6,315 nt of DNA, taken from positions 1-6,315 of the forward strand of contig JAOUNC010000171.1 of the NCBI GenBank assembly GCA_029881175.1, given 5' to 3'. Below the pieces are notes generated by a model. That model saw only the letters and a program-made list of their open reading frames with translations, was not told the DNA's origin and did no database searches. Every line of letters starts with the position of its first letter. The stretch's first letter is position 1. Source of the DNA: Nitrospirota bacterium. GTDB taxonomy: Bacteria > Nitrospirota > Nitrospiria > Nitrospirales > UBA8639. The position numbers were made by a program, and so were the translations under genes. Below are positions 1 through 3,986 of the stretch, one piece after another.

Positions 1-43
1 GGACGGCCATTGTTCCGAGACCTTGAGGCTTGGTGTCGCTCAT
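1..43 (-). CDS. 5' end of an unidentified minus-strand gene (partial)
   Basis: Only the first 14 codons are inside the window; they read MSDTKPQGLGTMAV and continue past the left edge. The ATG lies at 43-41 on the minus strand. It is preceded by a clear Shine-Dalgarno AGGAGA (plus positions 50-55) with about 6 nt of spacing, which is why I believe this is a real start rather than chance. The visible N-terminus is too short to assign a family. It begins polar and turns hydrophobic at the edge, so a membrane or exported protein is possible but unproven. It lies in the same orientation as the transglycosylase gene, about 265 bp downstream of that gene's stop, with a perfect inverted repeat in the gap. 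Confidence 0.55.
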   Translation of the reverse strand, partial: MSDTKPQGLGTMAV

Positions 44-83
44 AACGTCTCTCCTGTCATTAGGAAAATTGGAATAGTACAAA

Positions 84-116
84 TCCTTTGGTAAGTGGGC
101 GGAAAATACCAAAGGA
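84..116. promoter_or_regulatory. Perfect 10-bp inverted repeat upstream of the left-edge gene
   Basis: TCCTTTGGTA (84-93) and TACCAAAGGA (107-116) are exact reverse complements separated by 13 nt. It sits about 40 bp upstream of the minus-strand start at 43. On the minus strand a TACTAT -10-like hexamer follows the right-hand arm, although no good -35 is visible. It could be an operator or a leader stem-loop for the left-edge gene, or a terminator of the transglycosylase gene. The lack of a solid T-run on either strand makes a terminator less likely. Confidence 0.35.
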
Positions 117-307
117 GTTCACGAAGGGTCAATCAATAGTCACGCAAATAGGTATCCGCTTCACGAGTTTGATCTGCTTTATGTGAGAAAAGTTCGCACC
201 AAACATGACCATTTCTTGCGTCGGGTGGGAAGGAAAACAAGACCAGCCAAAAAATATTCTACTCTATAAAGTCGCTCCTCGATCCTAAAACGTACATCGG
301 TATATTT

Positions 308-913
308 TCAAAACCAGCTATCCACCTCATCGTCCAACTCAGCCCTGCAGGTTTTCAGTTGTTGGTTATACCACATGGCACGCATCTTCACTTTCTTGGC
401 GACGTTTTTCAGCCAAGGCTTTTCTTGATAGGTTTTTCTTGCGTACCCGCCCCGACCTTCATGATAGGCTAAATATTGACCATAAGCATCCCACTTGGAA
501 AGCTTCAATCTTTTCTGAGTTCCATGAGTGTACCAGCCAATAAAATCAATAGCGTCTTCGAAATTATCCCGATCAGCGCCAGAGTTATTGGTTTGGCTTT
601 GATATTCTTCCCACACCGGATCCTGCGCTTGCGCATACCCATACGCGGAAGAATCCCGTGGCAAAGGAATAAGACCTAAAAACCAGGGACGTGCTGGCTG
701 CGCGTCATCGACAAACCGGGATTCCTGGCGCATGATGGCCATCGTCACATGCATGGGTGTCCCCCACTTCCGCTGTGCCTCCCTGGCGGCTTCATACCAA
801 TCAGTTTCACCCCAAAAAATATCACAGATATTATCGACTTTACGAGGTTGGTAGGTGCTACAACCCGACAGCACAAGGAAAAGACTGATTGCGGTGATTC
901 TTATGACATTCAT
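308..913 (-). CDS. Lipoprotein lytic transglycosylase, SLT-type
   Basis: A 201-residue exported lipoprotein predicted to cleave the glycan strands of peptidoglycan in the periplasm. Residues 1-17 form a signal peptide ending in a lipobox LSGC, so Cys18 would be lipidated; Ser19 at +2 favours outer-membrane sorting. The lysozyme-like SLT fold is recognised by MRQESRF (catalytic Glu64), AYGYAQ (residues 90-95, the place of the family's GLMQ motif) and AYHEGRGGY (149-157, the place of AYNAG). The frame is also open upstream to an ATG at 952. I chose 913 because the longer form buries the signal peptide behind 13 extra residues and its ATG falls at the predicted transcription start. No strong Shine-Dalgarno precedes 913. 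The gene is monocistronic in view. The subfamily is less certain than the fold: it resembles the small single-domain SLT lipoproteins rather than full-length Slt70. Confidence 0.85.
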   Translation of the reverse strand: MNVIRITAISLFLVLSGCSTYQPRKVDNICDIFWGETDWYEAAREAQRKWGTPMHVTMAIMRQESRFVDDAQPARPWFLGLIPLPRDSSAYGYAQAQDPVWEEYQSQTNNSGADRDNFEDAIDFIGWYTHGTQKRLKLSKWDAYGQYLAYHEGRGGYARKTYQEKPWLKNVAKKVKMRAMWYNQQLKTCRAELDDEVDSWF

Positions 914-960
914 GCTCAAGATTAAAAAACTTCTCGTTTCCTCGCAAGACATGGCGTGTA

Positions 961-969
961 ATCATATCA
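961..969 (-). promoter_or_regulatory. Extended -10 promoter of the transglycosylase gene
   Basis: On the minus strand this reads TGATATGAT: an extended -10 TGn followed by TATGAT (5 of 6 to consensus). No good -35 is seen 17 bp upstream, which is typical of extended -10 promoters. The start point would be near 954, giving a leader of about 40 nt to the ATG at 913 and arguing against the ATG at 952. Confidence 0.4.
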
Positions 970-1073
970 AACGATTCAATGGCACCGCCCACTCACCATA
1001 CGTTCATCCATACTAGGAACCTGCCCACCACCTGAAGGTCGGCAAACCGGGCTGACGCGCAAAGCAGATAGTA

Positions 1074-1091
1074 CTTCCATTTTCAAGGAAG
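1074..1091. other. Small stem-loop before the isolated terminator
   Basis: CTTCC and GGAAG pair across a short A/T-rich loop. It lies immediately before the stronger terminator-like hairpin at 1098-1126, so the two could form the 3' end of a short transcript on the plus strand. There is no recognised gene upstream of them in that direction. Confidence 0.25.
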
Positions 1092-1097
1092 ACATTT

Positions 1098-1126
1098 CAA
1101 AGCCCCTCGCCCGTGAGGGGTTTGTT
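1098..1126 (+). terminator. Terminator-like hairpin without an obvious gene
   Basis: CCCCTC (1103-1108) pairs with GAGGGG (1115-1120) over a 6-nt loop. The flanks CAAA and TTTG extend the pairing, and TTTGTT follows on the plus strand. The shape fits an intrinsic terminator and the stem is nearly symmetric, so it could act in both directions. It is about 185 bp from the transglycosylase start and 760 bp upstream of vapB, so no annotated gene ends here. Confidence 0.55.
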
Positions 1127-1131
1127 CCATC

Positions 1132-1403
1132 CGTTGAGCCTGGCCCTGCAAACGTAGGCAGGAGGGATCCATCCAAGATCCGTCATCCCCGAAAGTCGTT
1201 ATCGGGGATCCATCTTCCTTCCCGCATTGGCATCCTTATCCATTCGACAAATTCTATCCTGAGCCAGGCCGAAGGGTTCAGGACAAGGGCCGGCGAAGGA
1301 TCTGTGCCCAGCCGCAAACGCGAATCGACACGCGACGCCCCCTCCGTCATTCCTGCATGCTGGAGCCTGCCCCTGCAAGTCGTTGGGCAGGGGGCAGGAA
1401 TCC
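1132..1403. repeat. Composite palindrome array, copy A
   Basis: Four palindromic units occur in a fixed order: a GAGCCTG/GCAGG unit (1132-1168), ATCCCCGA/TCGGGGAT (1185-1209), an ATCC..GGAT unit with a long centre (1232-1301), and ATTCCTGC/GCAGGAAT (1349-1401). The same order recurs at 2501-2696. Segment 1132-1235 aligns without gaps to 2501-2604. Segment 1294-1361 matches 2615-2682 at 67 of 68 positions. Compared with copy B, this copy has a longer centre in unit three (1236-1293) and an extra palindrome inside the loop of unit four (about 1362-1393). Open frames across it on both strands are low-complexity by-products and I do not call them genes. Confidence 0.8.
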
Positions 1404-1492
1404 ATTTTCGCGCCCAGGTCATTCCCCCCACCTACAGATCTGTCAACCTGAAAACGGCAGTTGCTGAGATGAAACACCGCCCATGCTCCGAC

Positions 1493-1596
1493 CCTTCGAC
1501 CAGCTCAGGGTCAGCACGAACGGTCTTTGAAGTACTCACCCAATTGGTGAAGTATCCGTTCGCCCCGAGCAGCCTGCGGAGCGGGCGTGTCGAAGG
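1493..1596. repeat. Long imperfect inverted repeat (about 104 bp)
   Basis: The outer ends are CCTTCGAC (1493-1500) and GTCGAAGG (1589-1596). The inner arm ends are CGAACGG (1517-1523) and CCGTTCG (1556-1562). At the centre lies a further near-palindrome around ACCCAATTGGT (about 1531-1554). The CCTTCGAC...CGAACGG arms resemble a widespread bacterial intergenic repeat family; that likeness is from memory. Part of the same family seems present in the centre of copy A at about 1242-1280. No transposase is associated. It could be a MITE-like element or two facing copies of a smaller repeat. Confidence 0.6.
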
Positions 1597-1692
1597 TTTG
1601 CGTCAGCACAATTGAATGTGGTTGACCGGGGTGAAACGGTGAATGATCGGTCTCGAAGCGCGCTTATCGTATGGTTCGTCTCGAAGAGCGGA

Positions 1693-1730
1693 ACCTTTGT
1701 GTTTGGTCACTTTTTCCTCCACACAAAGGT
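1693..1730. repeat. Perfect 10-bp inverted repeat
   Basis: ACCTTTGTGT (1693-1702) and ACACAAAGGT (1721-1730) are exact reverse complements around an 18-nt pyrimidine-rich loop. It lies in the geneless stretch before vapB, about 130 bp upstream of the vapB promoter. No T-run follows, so an intrinsic terminator is not obvious. The surrounding 1610-1880 stretch has overlapping open frames of 61-88 codons but none looks protein-like. Confidence 0.45.
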
Positions 1731-1828
1731 GCGACCCTATGGGATGCGCCAAGCAAAAGCTCGACCGCCTGGCCGAGACCCGGCAACAATCAAAACCTCA
1801 CATCACCTCCGACATTCGTCATCAGACA

Positions 1829-1837
1829 CCCCCCCCC
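1829..1837. repeat. C9 homopolymer tract
   Basis: Nine consecutive C residues lie about 20 bp upstream of the -35 hexamer of vapB. Tracts of this length can slip during replication. Whether this one varies in length cannot be known from one sequence. Confidence 0.5.
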
Positions 1838-1857
1838 TTCTAAAGACCAAAAGTGAG

Positions 1858-1886
1858 TTGACTTATATGCATGGATAGGGCATATT
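1858..1886 (+). promoter_or_regulatory. vapBC promoter
   Basis: TTGACT (1858-1863, 5 of 6 to the -35 consensus) is followed after exactly 17 bp by CATATT (1881-1886, 4 of 6 to the -10 consensus). Transcription would begin near 1893, which is almost on the second in-frame ATG of vapB (1894). If correct, the vapB message is leaderless or nearly so. Confidence 0.5.
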
Positions 1887-1895
1887 CATGCATAT
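1865..1895. promoter_or_regulatory. Candidate VapB/VapBC operator (inverted repeat)
   Basis: ATATGCATG (1865-1873) and CATGCATAT (1887-1895) form a perfect 9-bp inverted repeat with 13 bp between. The half-site centres are 22 bp apart, about two helical turns. The left arm lies between the -35 and -10 hexamers and the right arm covers the start region, so a protein bound here would block the promoter. VapBC complexes are known to autoregulate by binding such symmetric sites; assignment to this VapB is inference. Confidence 0.5.
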
Positions 1896-2094
1896 GAGAA
1901 CGACCTTAAATATTGACGATGAACTTCTCGAAAGAGCTTCGAAACTAACCGGCATTGAAGAAAAAACTTCATTAGTTCGATTAGGGCTTGAAGCACTCAT
2001 TTCGAAAGAGGCTGCATACCGTCTGGCTCAACTTGGAGGGTCAGAAAAGCAACTCAAACTGCCTCCGCGACGGCGATCCATCGCCAAGCCATGA
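1888..2094 (+). CDS. vapB: VapB-family antitoxin
   Basis: A 68-residue antitoxin (66 if the second Met is used) that should neutralise the downstream VapC and bind the operon's promoter. The N-terminus MRTTLNIDDELLERASKLTG is the characteristic start of the VapB family related to PF09957: a short beta strand (RTTLNI) then helices, as in ribbon-helix-helix DNA-binding proteins. The region KTSLVRLGLEALISKEAAYRLAQLGG is also typical. The C-terminus (LPPRRRSIAKP) is basic and likely extended, where such antitoxins wrap the toxin. The start is ambiguous: ATG 1888 has a weak AGGG 7 nt upstream, whereas ATG 1894 gives the family's usual N-terminus and coincides with the predicted transcription start. 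The stop overlaps the vapC start in ATGA, a 4-bp overlap indicating translational coupling. Confidence 0.88.
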   Translation: MHMRTTLNIDDELLERASKLTGIEEKTSLVRLGLEALISKEAAYRLAQLGGSEKQLKLPPRRRSIAKP

Positions 2095-2453
2095 TACTGG
2101 TTGACACTTCTGTTTGGGTCAATCATCTCAGAACAGGAAGTCCCCGTCTGGCATCTTTCCTTCAAGAAAGTTTGGTCCTAACCCATTCGTTTGTCATTGG
2201 AGAACTGGCGTGCGGCATGTTAAAAAATCGTTTAGAAATCTTAGCGCTCCTCCAAGCCCTGCCCAAGGCGCAAGAAGCCGACGATCACGAAGTCCTTCAC
2301 CTCCTTGAATCGCAGAAATTATATGGAGTCGGACTGGGATGGGTTGACAGTCATCTCCTAGCTTCCGCGCAGCTGACAGGTTGCGGTTTGTGGACTACTG
2401 ATGGCGCCCTTCAAAAAGCAGCGCTCAAACTACATCTTCAAGTCTACAATTAA
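2091..2453 (+). CDS. vapC: VapC toxin, PIN-domain ribonuclease
   Basis: A 120-residue PIN-domain endoribonuclease, the toxin of a type II module; family members cut tRNA, rRNA or mRNA with Mg2+ or Mn2+. All four acidic residues that build the metal site are visible: Asp5 in MILVDTSVW, Glu38 in VIGELACG, Asp86 in GWVDSHLLA and Asp104 in WTTDGAL. The length is within the usual VapC range of about 120-140, and nothing is truncated, so the enzyme should be active. The ATG overlaps the vapB stop by 4 bp, so toxin synthesis depends on antitoxin translation. Its RNA target cannot be predicted from the sequence. No convincing terminator follows; the next recognisable structure is palindrome copy B about 50 bp downstream. 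Confidence 0.92.
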   Translation: MILVDTSVWVNHLRTGSPRLASFLQESLVLTHSFVIGELACGMLKNRLEILALLQALPKAQEADDHEVLHLLESQKLYGVGLGWVDSHLLASAQLTGCGLWTTDGALQKAALKLHLQVYN

Positions 2454-2500
2454 ACACCGTTCTTCAATTCCACCTCCCCTGCTCCATCATCCCCAACAGT

Positions 2501-2696
2501 CGTTGAGCCTGCCCCTGCAATCGCAGGCAGGGGGGATCATTCCGAGATCCGTCATCCCCGACAGTCGTTATCGGGGATCCATCTTCCTTCCCGCATTGGC
2601 ATCCTGAGTCTCAGCGAAGGATCTGTGCCCAGCCGCAAACGCGCATCGACACGCGACGCCCCCTCCGTCATTCCTGCATGCTTCTGGCAGGAATCC
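2501..2696. repeat. Composite palindrome array, copy B
   Basis: The shorter and apparently more intact version of copy A, in the same orientation on the other side of vapBC. Units in order: GAGCCTGCCCCTGCAA with GCAGGCAGGGG (2505-2534), ATCCCCGA/TCGGGGAT (2554-2578), ATCCTGAG..GAAGGAT (2601-2622), and ATTCCTGC/GCAGGAAT (2670-2694). Between the last two lies a non-palindromic segment, about 2623-2666, conserved almost perfectly with copy A. Just before the block, positions 2489-2504 look like the left half of the ATCCCC unit joined to the first unit. Short open frames here on either strand are not gene-like. Confidence 0.8.
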
Positions 2697-2723
2697 ATCT
2701 TCTCTTCCCCTCCCCCCTCCGAC

Positions 2724-2765
2724 AAACCTGTCTGAACAATAATTCTGTACGTTATTCAATAGGTT
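2724..2765. other. A/T-rich imperfect stem-loop
   Basis: AACCT and AGGTT form the outer pairing and AATAA and TTATT an inner pairing around a loop containing GTAC. It follows palindrome copy B. No T-run follows, so its role is unknown; it may be part of an old repeat end. The stretch up to about 2845 shows nothing else I can name. Confidence 0.25.
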
Positions 2766-2847
2766 GGCTAGCATAGCCGCGGGCTCGTTGATGAACCGGA
2801 TTCGCACCTGAACATGACAACTTAACCGAATGGGCCCGGGTAAAAAG

Positions 2848-2883
2848 ATAAGTTTGTGGGGTCAGGCATGAGTATTGACTTAT
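2848..2883 (+). repeat. GTGGGGTCAGGCATGAGTA-type repeat, isolated copy
   Basis: A 29-bp unit (2855-2883) that starts TGTGGGGTCAGGCATG and ends TTGACTTAT. ATAAGT (2848-2853) and ACTTAT (2878-2883) bracket it as a small inverted repeat. Related units occur clustered at 3187-3253. Repeats beginning GGGGTCAG are often seen beside Y1 (IS200/REP-associated) transposases in other bacteria; that is recollection, and no transposase is present here. Confidence 0.65.
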
Positions 2884-3108
2884 TGAGCCTTTTATCTCGC
2901 GGGGAGAGATGCAAGCGACCCTCCAAACTAGCCCTCCTCCGGTGCCTTCCGAAAAGATGAGCGCAGAAATTTACCATCGCACATCTTCCTTGCCTTCGTC
3001 GCGCTAGGAGCCCCCCTCCCCTGTTTGCATTTGGATGGCTTCGGATTGGAGAGGGAGGGACTTTTTCTTTTCGGTTTGCTCCGGTCTCAGTTGGGTGCAG
3101 GAGTGAAG
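2884..3108. other. Geneless stretch between repeats
   Basis: No convincing coding region, RNA gene or promoter is visible here. A 168-codon minus-strand frame covers 2822-3328, but its translation is dominated by Pro, Ser, Thr, His and Arg. It also spells out the neighbouring repeats (for example LTPHKYSCLTPH), so I regard it as spurious. A weak ATCTC/GAGAT hairpin lies near 2891. The right half becomes purine-rich. Confidence 0.5.
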
Positions 3109-3110
3109 AT

Positions 3111-3140
3111 GGATCCCCGATAGAAAATGTCGGGGATGAC
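3111..3140. repeat. ATCCCC palindrome, third copy (inverted orientation)
   Basis: ATCCCCGA (3113-3120) pairs with TCGGGGAT (3130-3137). It is flanked by GATGG on the left and GAC on the right, that is, the reverse orientation of the copies at 1185 and 2554. The 9-nt loop sequence differs from the others, while the arms are identical. Confidence 0.7.
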
Positions 3141-3186
3141 AGAGGAGGAGAAAGTGGTTGCTCGATGAAAGAGGGCGTCGAGGACG

Positions 3187-3253
3187 TATGTGGGGTCATA
3201 TGTGGGGTCAGGCATGAGTATTTATGTGGGGTCAGGCATAAGTACTGACTTAT
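3187..3253 (+). repeat. Tandem cluster of GTGGGGTCAGG repeats
   Basis: Three nested units begin with the same 12-mer TATGTGGGGTCA: at 3187 (12 bp, truncated), 3199 (24 bp, to GAGTATT) and 3223 (31 bp, full, ending ACTGACTTAT). Successive units are progressively longer versions of the isolated copy at 2855. The arrangement suggests repeated end-directed duplication rather than simple tandem slippage. Confidence 0.7.
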
Positions 3254-3301
3254 AGTTGTATCAGGGCTTGCATTCACACATACTCCCCGAAACTCTTTCC
3301 A

Positions 3302-3325
3302 CATTCCTGCATGTTCAGAATGACT
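3302..3325. repeat. Decayed ATTCCTGC palindrome remnant
   Basis: ATTCCTGCATG is the left half of the fourth unit of copies A and B, identical there. It is followed by TTCAGAATGAC in place of the expected GCAGGAAT right half. It appears to be a broken copy of that unit. Confidence 0.4.
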
Positions 3326-3377
3326 CACTTTTCTCTGGGGGTTCTAGTAGTGTGGGAAGGTTCTGCAAAGCGAAGAT

Positions 3378-3407
3378 GGATCCCCGCCAACAACTTGCGG
3401 GGATGAC
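3378..3407. repeat. ATCCCC palindrome, fourth copy (inverted orientation)
   Basis: ATCCCCGC (3380-3387) pairs with GCGGGGAT (3397-3404). It has the same outer context as the copy at 3113 (GAAGATGG on the left, GATGAC on the right). The G-C at the top of the stem shows a compensatory change relative to the GA/TC of the other three copies, so pairing has been kept. Confidence 0.7.
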
Positions 3408-3634
3408 GGAGGGAGTGATGGATGTCCCATGACTACCGTCGGCATGCCAGAGAGGAGGAGGATGGTGATGAGGAATGAAGAGCAGATGAGGGAGCGCCCA
3501 AGTGATCGTTTTGCCCAATCCTGATTTAGCCCAATTTTTCTTTTCGTGTCATGGCTTTTATTGCCGTTTATCTCTTCAACGCCTGGACTCTCGTCTAATG
3601 ACGTTCTGCGAACACTACGGCAAACGGCCCCCGG
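3408..3634. other. Geneless stretch before the second toxin-antitoxin locus
   Basis: Purine-rich (GAGGAGGAGGATGG type) up to about 3495, then a T-rich stretch (3531-3545). No coding region or RNA gene is recognised. A perfect TATAAT (3635-3640) ends the stretch, but it lacks a recognisable -35 at the right distance. Confidence 0.5.
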
Positions 3635-3649
3635 TATAATGAGTCCATT

Positions 3650-3678
3650 TTGACAGGATCAGATCTCCACCATAAACT
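3650..3678 (+). promoter_or_regulatory. Promoter of the second toxin-antitoxin operon
   Basis: TTGACA (3650-3655) is a perfect -35 and is followed after 17 bp by TAAACT (3673-3678, 4 of 6 to the -10 consensus). Transcription would begin near 3685, giving a leader of about 29 nt that contains the ribosome binding site GGAG (3701-3704). An isolated TATAAT at 3635-3640 might be an additional upstream promoter. Confidence 0.55.
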
Positions 3679-3695
3679 AGTCTACATCTAGTCTA
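3677..3695. promoter_or_regulatory. Candidate antitoxin operator, direct repeats
   Basis: CTAGTCTA occurs twice, at 3677-3684 and 3688-3695, with an 11-bp period, about one helical turn. The first copy overlaps the -10 and the second covers the predicted start point. Two antitoxin dimers could bind side by side on one face and shut the promoter. Phd/YefM antitoxins autoregulate their operons; assigning these repeats to that role is inference. Confidence 0.45.
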
Positions 3696-3713
3696 AATTT
3701 GGAGATATTCGCA

Positions 3714-3986
3714 ATGCCTGAAATTGGAGTGTATGAGGCCAAAACTCACTTACCCAAGTTGCTTGAGCGGATCCAAAAGGGAGAACGCTTTACCATCACC
3801 AAACATGGCCATCCAGTAGCCGAACTTATACCCGTGACCCGAAAGGATCCCGAAGCCGTTCGCCAAACCATCAAGGGTATCCGTTCTTACCGGGAAACTC
3901 TTCGAAAAAGAGGTATCACCACCCAAGTCCTTCTCGAAAAAAATGAAACACTCCGTGACTTGGCTCACCTCGGACATCGTCACTGA
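3714..3986 (+). CDS. Phd/YefM-family antitoxin
   Basis: A 90-residue type II antitoxin of the Phd/YefM family (PF02604-like). The N-terminal MPEIGVYEAKTHLPKLLERI and the segment GERFTITKHGHPVAELIPV (residues 23-41) are the hallmark of the family's DNA-binding and dimerising domain. The C-terminal half (about 45-90), rich in Lys, Arg and Glu, should be the flexible toxin-binding tail. A TTG at 3699 is in frame, but I chose ATG 3714 because GGAG lies 9 nt upstream and the family starts here. The stop overlaps the toxin's start in TGATG. The antitoxin is intact whereas its toxin is broken, so it may now act only as a self-repressor, or cross-neutralise a related toxin elsewhere. Pairing of a Phd-type antitoxin with a VapC toxin is a known hybrid arrangement. 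Confidence 0.9.
   Translation: MPEIGVYEAKTHLPKLLERIQKGERFTITKHGHPVAELIPVTRKDPEAVRQTIKGIRSYRETLRKRGITTQVLLEKNETLRDLAHLGHRH

Noticed and set aside
914..952. Upstream start (ATG 952) for the transglycosylase
   Set aside because: It adds 13 residues before the signal peptide, has no ribosome binding site and coincides with the predicted transcription start.
1020..1075. Resemblance to a c-di-GMP-I (GEMM) riboswitch: GGCAAACC followed by GACGC..GCAAAGC
   Set aside because: The GNRA-capped stem expected between the two motifs is missing, GACGCAAAGC is interrupted by two bases, the second helix with its 3' half is absent, and no gene lies downstream.
1304..1615. 103-codon plus-strand open frame and the minus-strand frames in 976-1477
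   Set aside because: They are translations of palindromic repeats (Arg, Pro and Ser-rich), with no Shine-Dalgarno and no protein-like pattern.
1612..1878. 88-codon plus-strand open frame before vapB
   Set aside because: It has no ribosome binding site, runs through an inverted repeat and the C9 tract, overlaps other frames of 61-66 codons, and shows no recognisable domain. It could be a decayed remnant but I cannot support a gene.
3187..3253. CRISPR-like array
   Set aside because: Units are of unequal length (12, 24 and 31 bp), directly abutting without spacers, and no cas genes are present.
2822..3328. 168-codon minus-strand open frame
   Set aside because: It crosses both GTGGGGTCAGG repeats and the ATCCCC palindrome. 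Its composition is dominated by Pro, Ser, His and Arg, with no domain or start signal; a by-product of repeat composition.
3635..3640. Perfect TATAAT as the main promoter of the second toxin-antitoxin operon
   Set aside because: The hexamer 17 bp upstream (ACACTA-like) is not a -35 and no extended -10 TG is present; the TTGACA-N17-TAAACT pair downstream is better placed.
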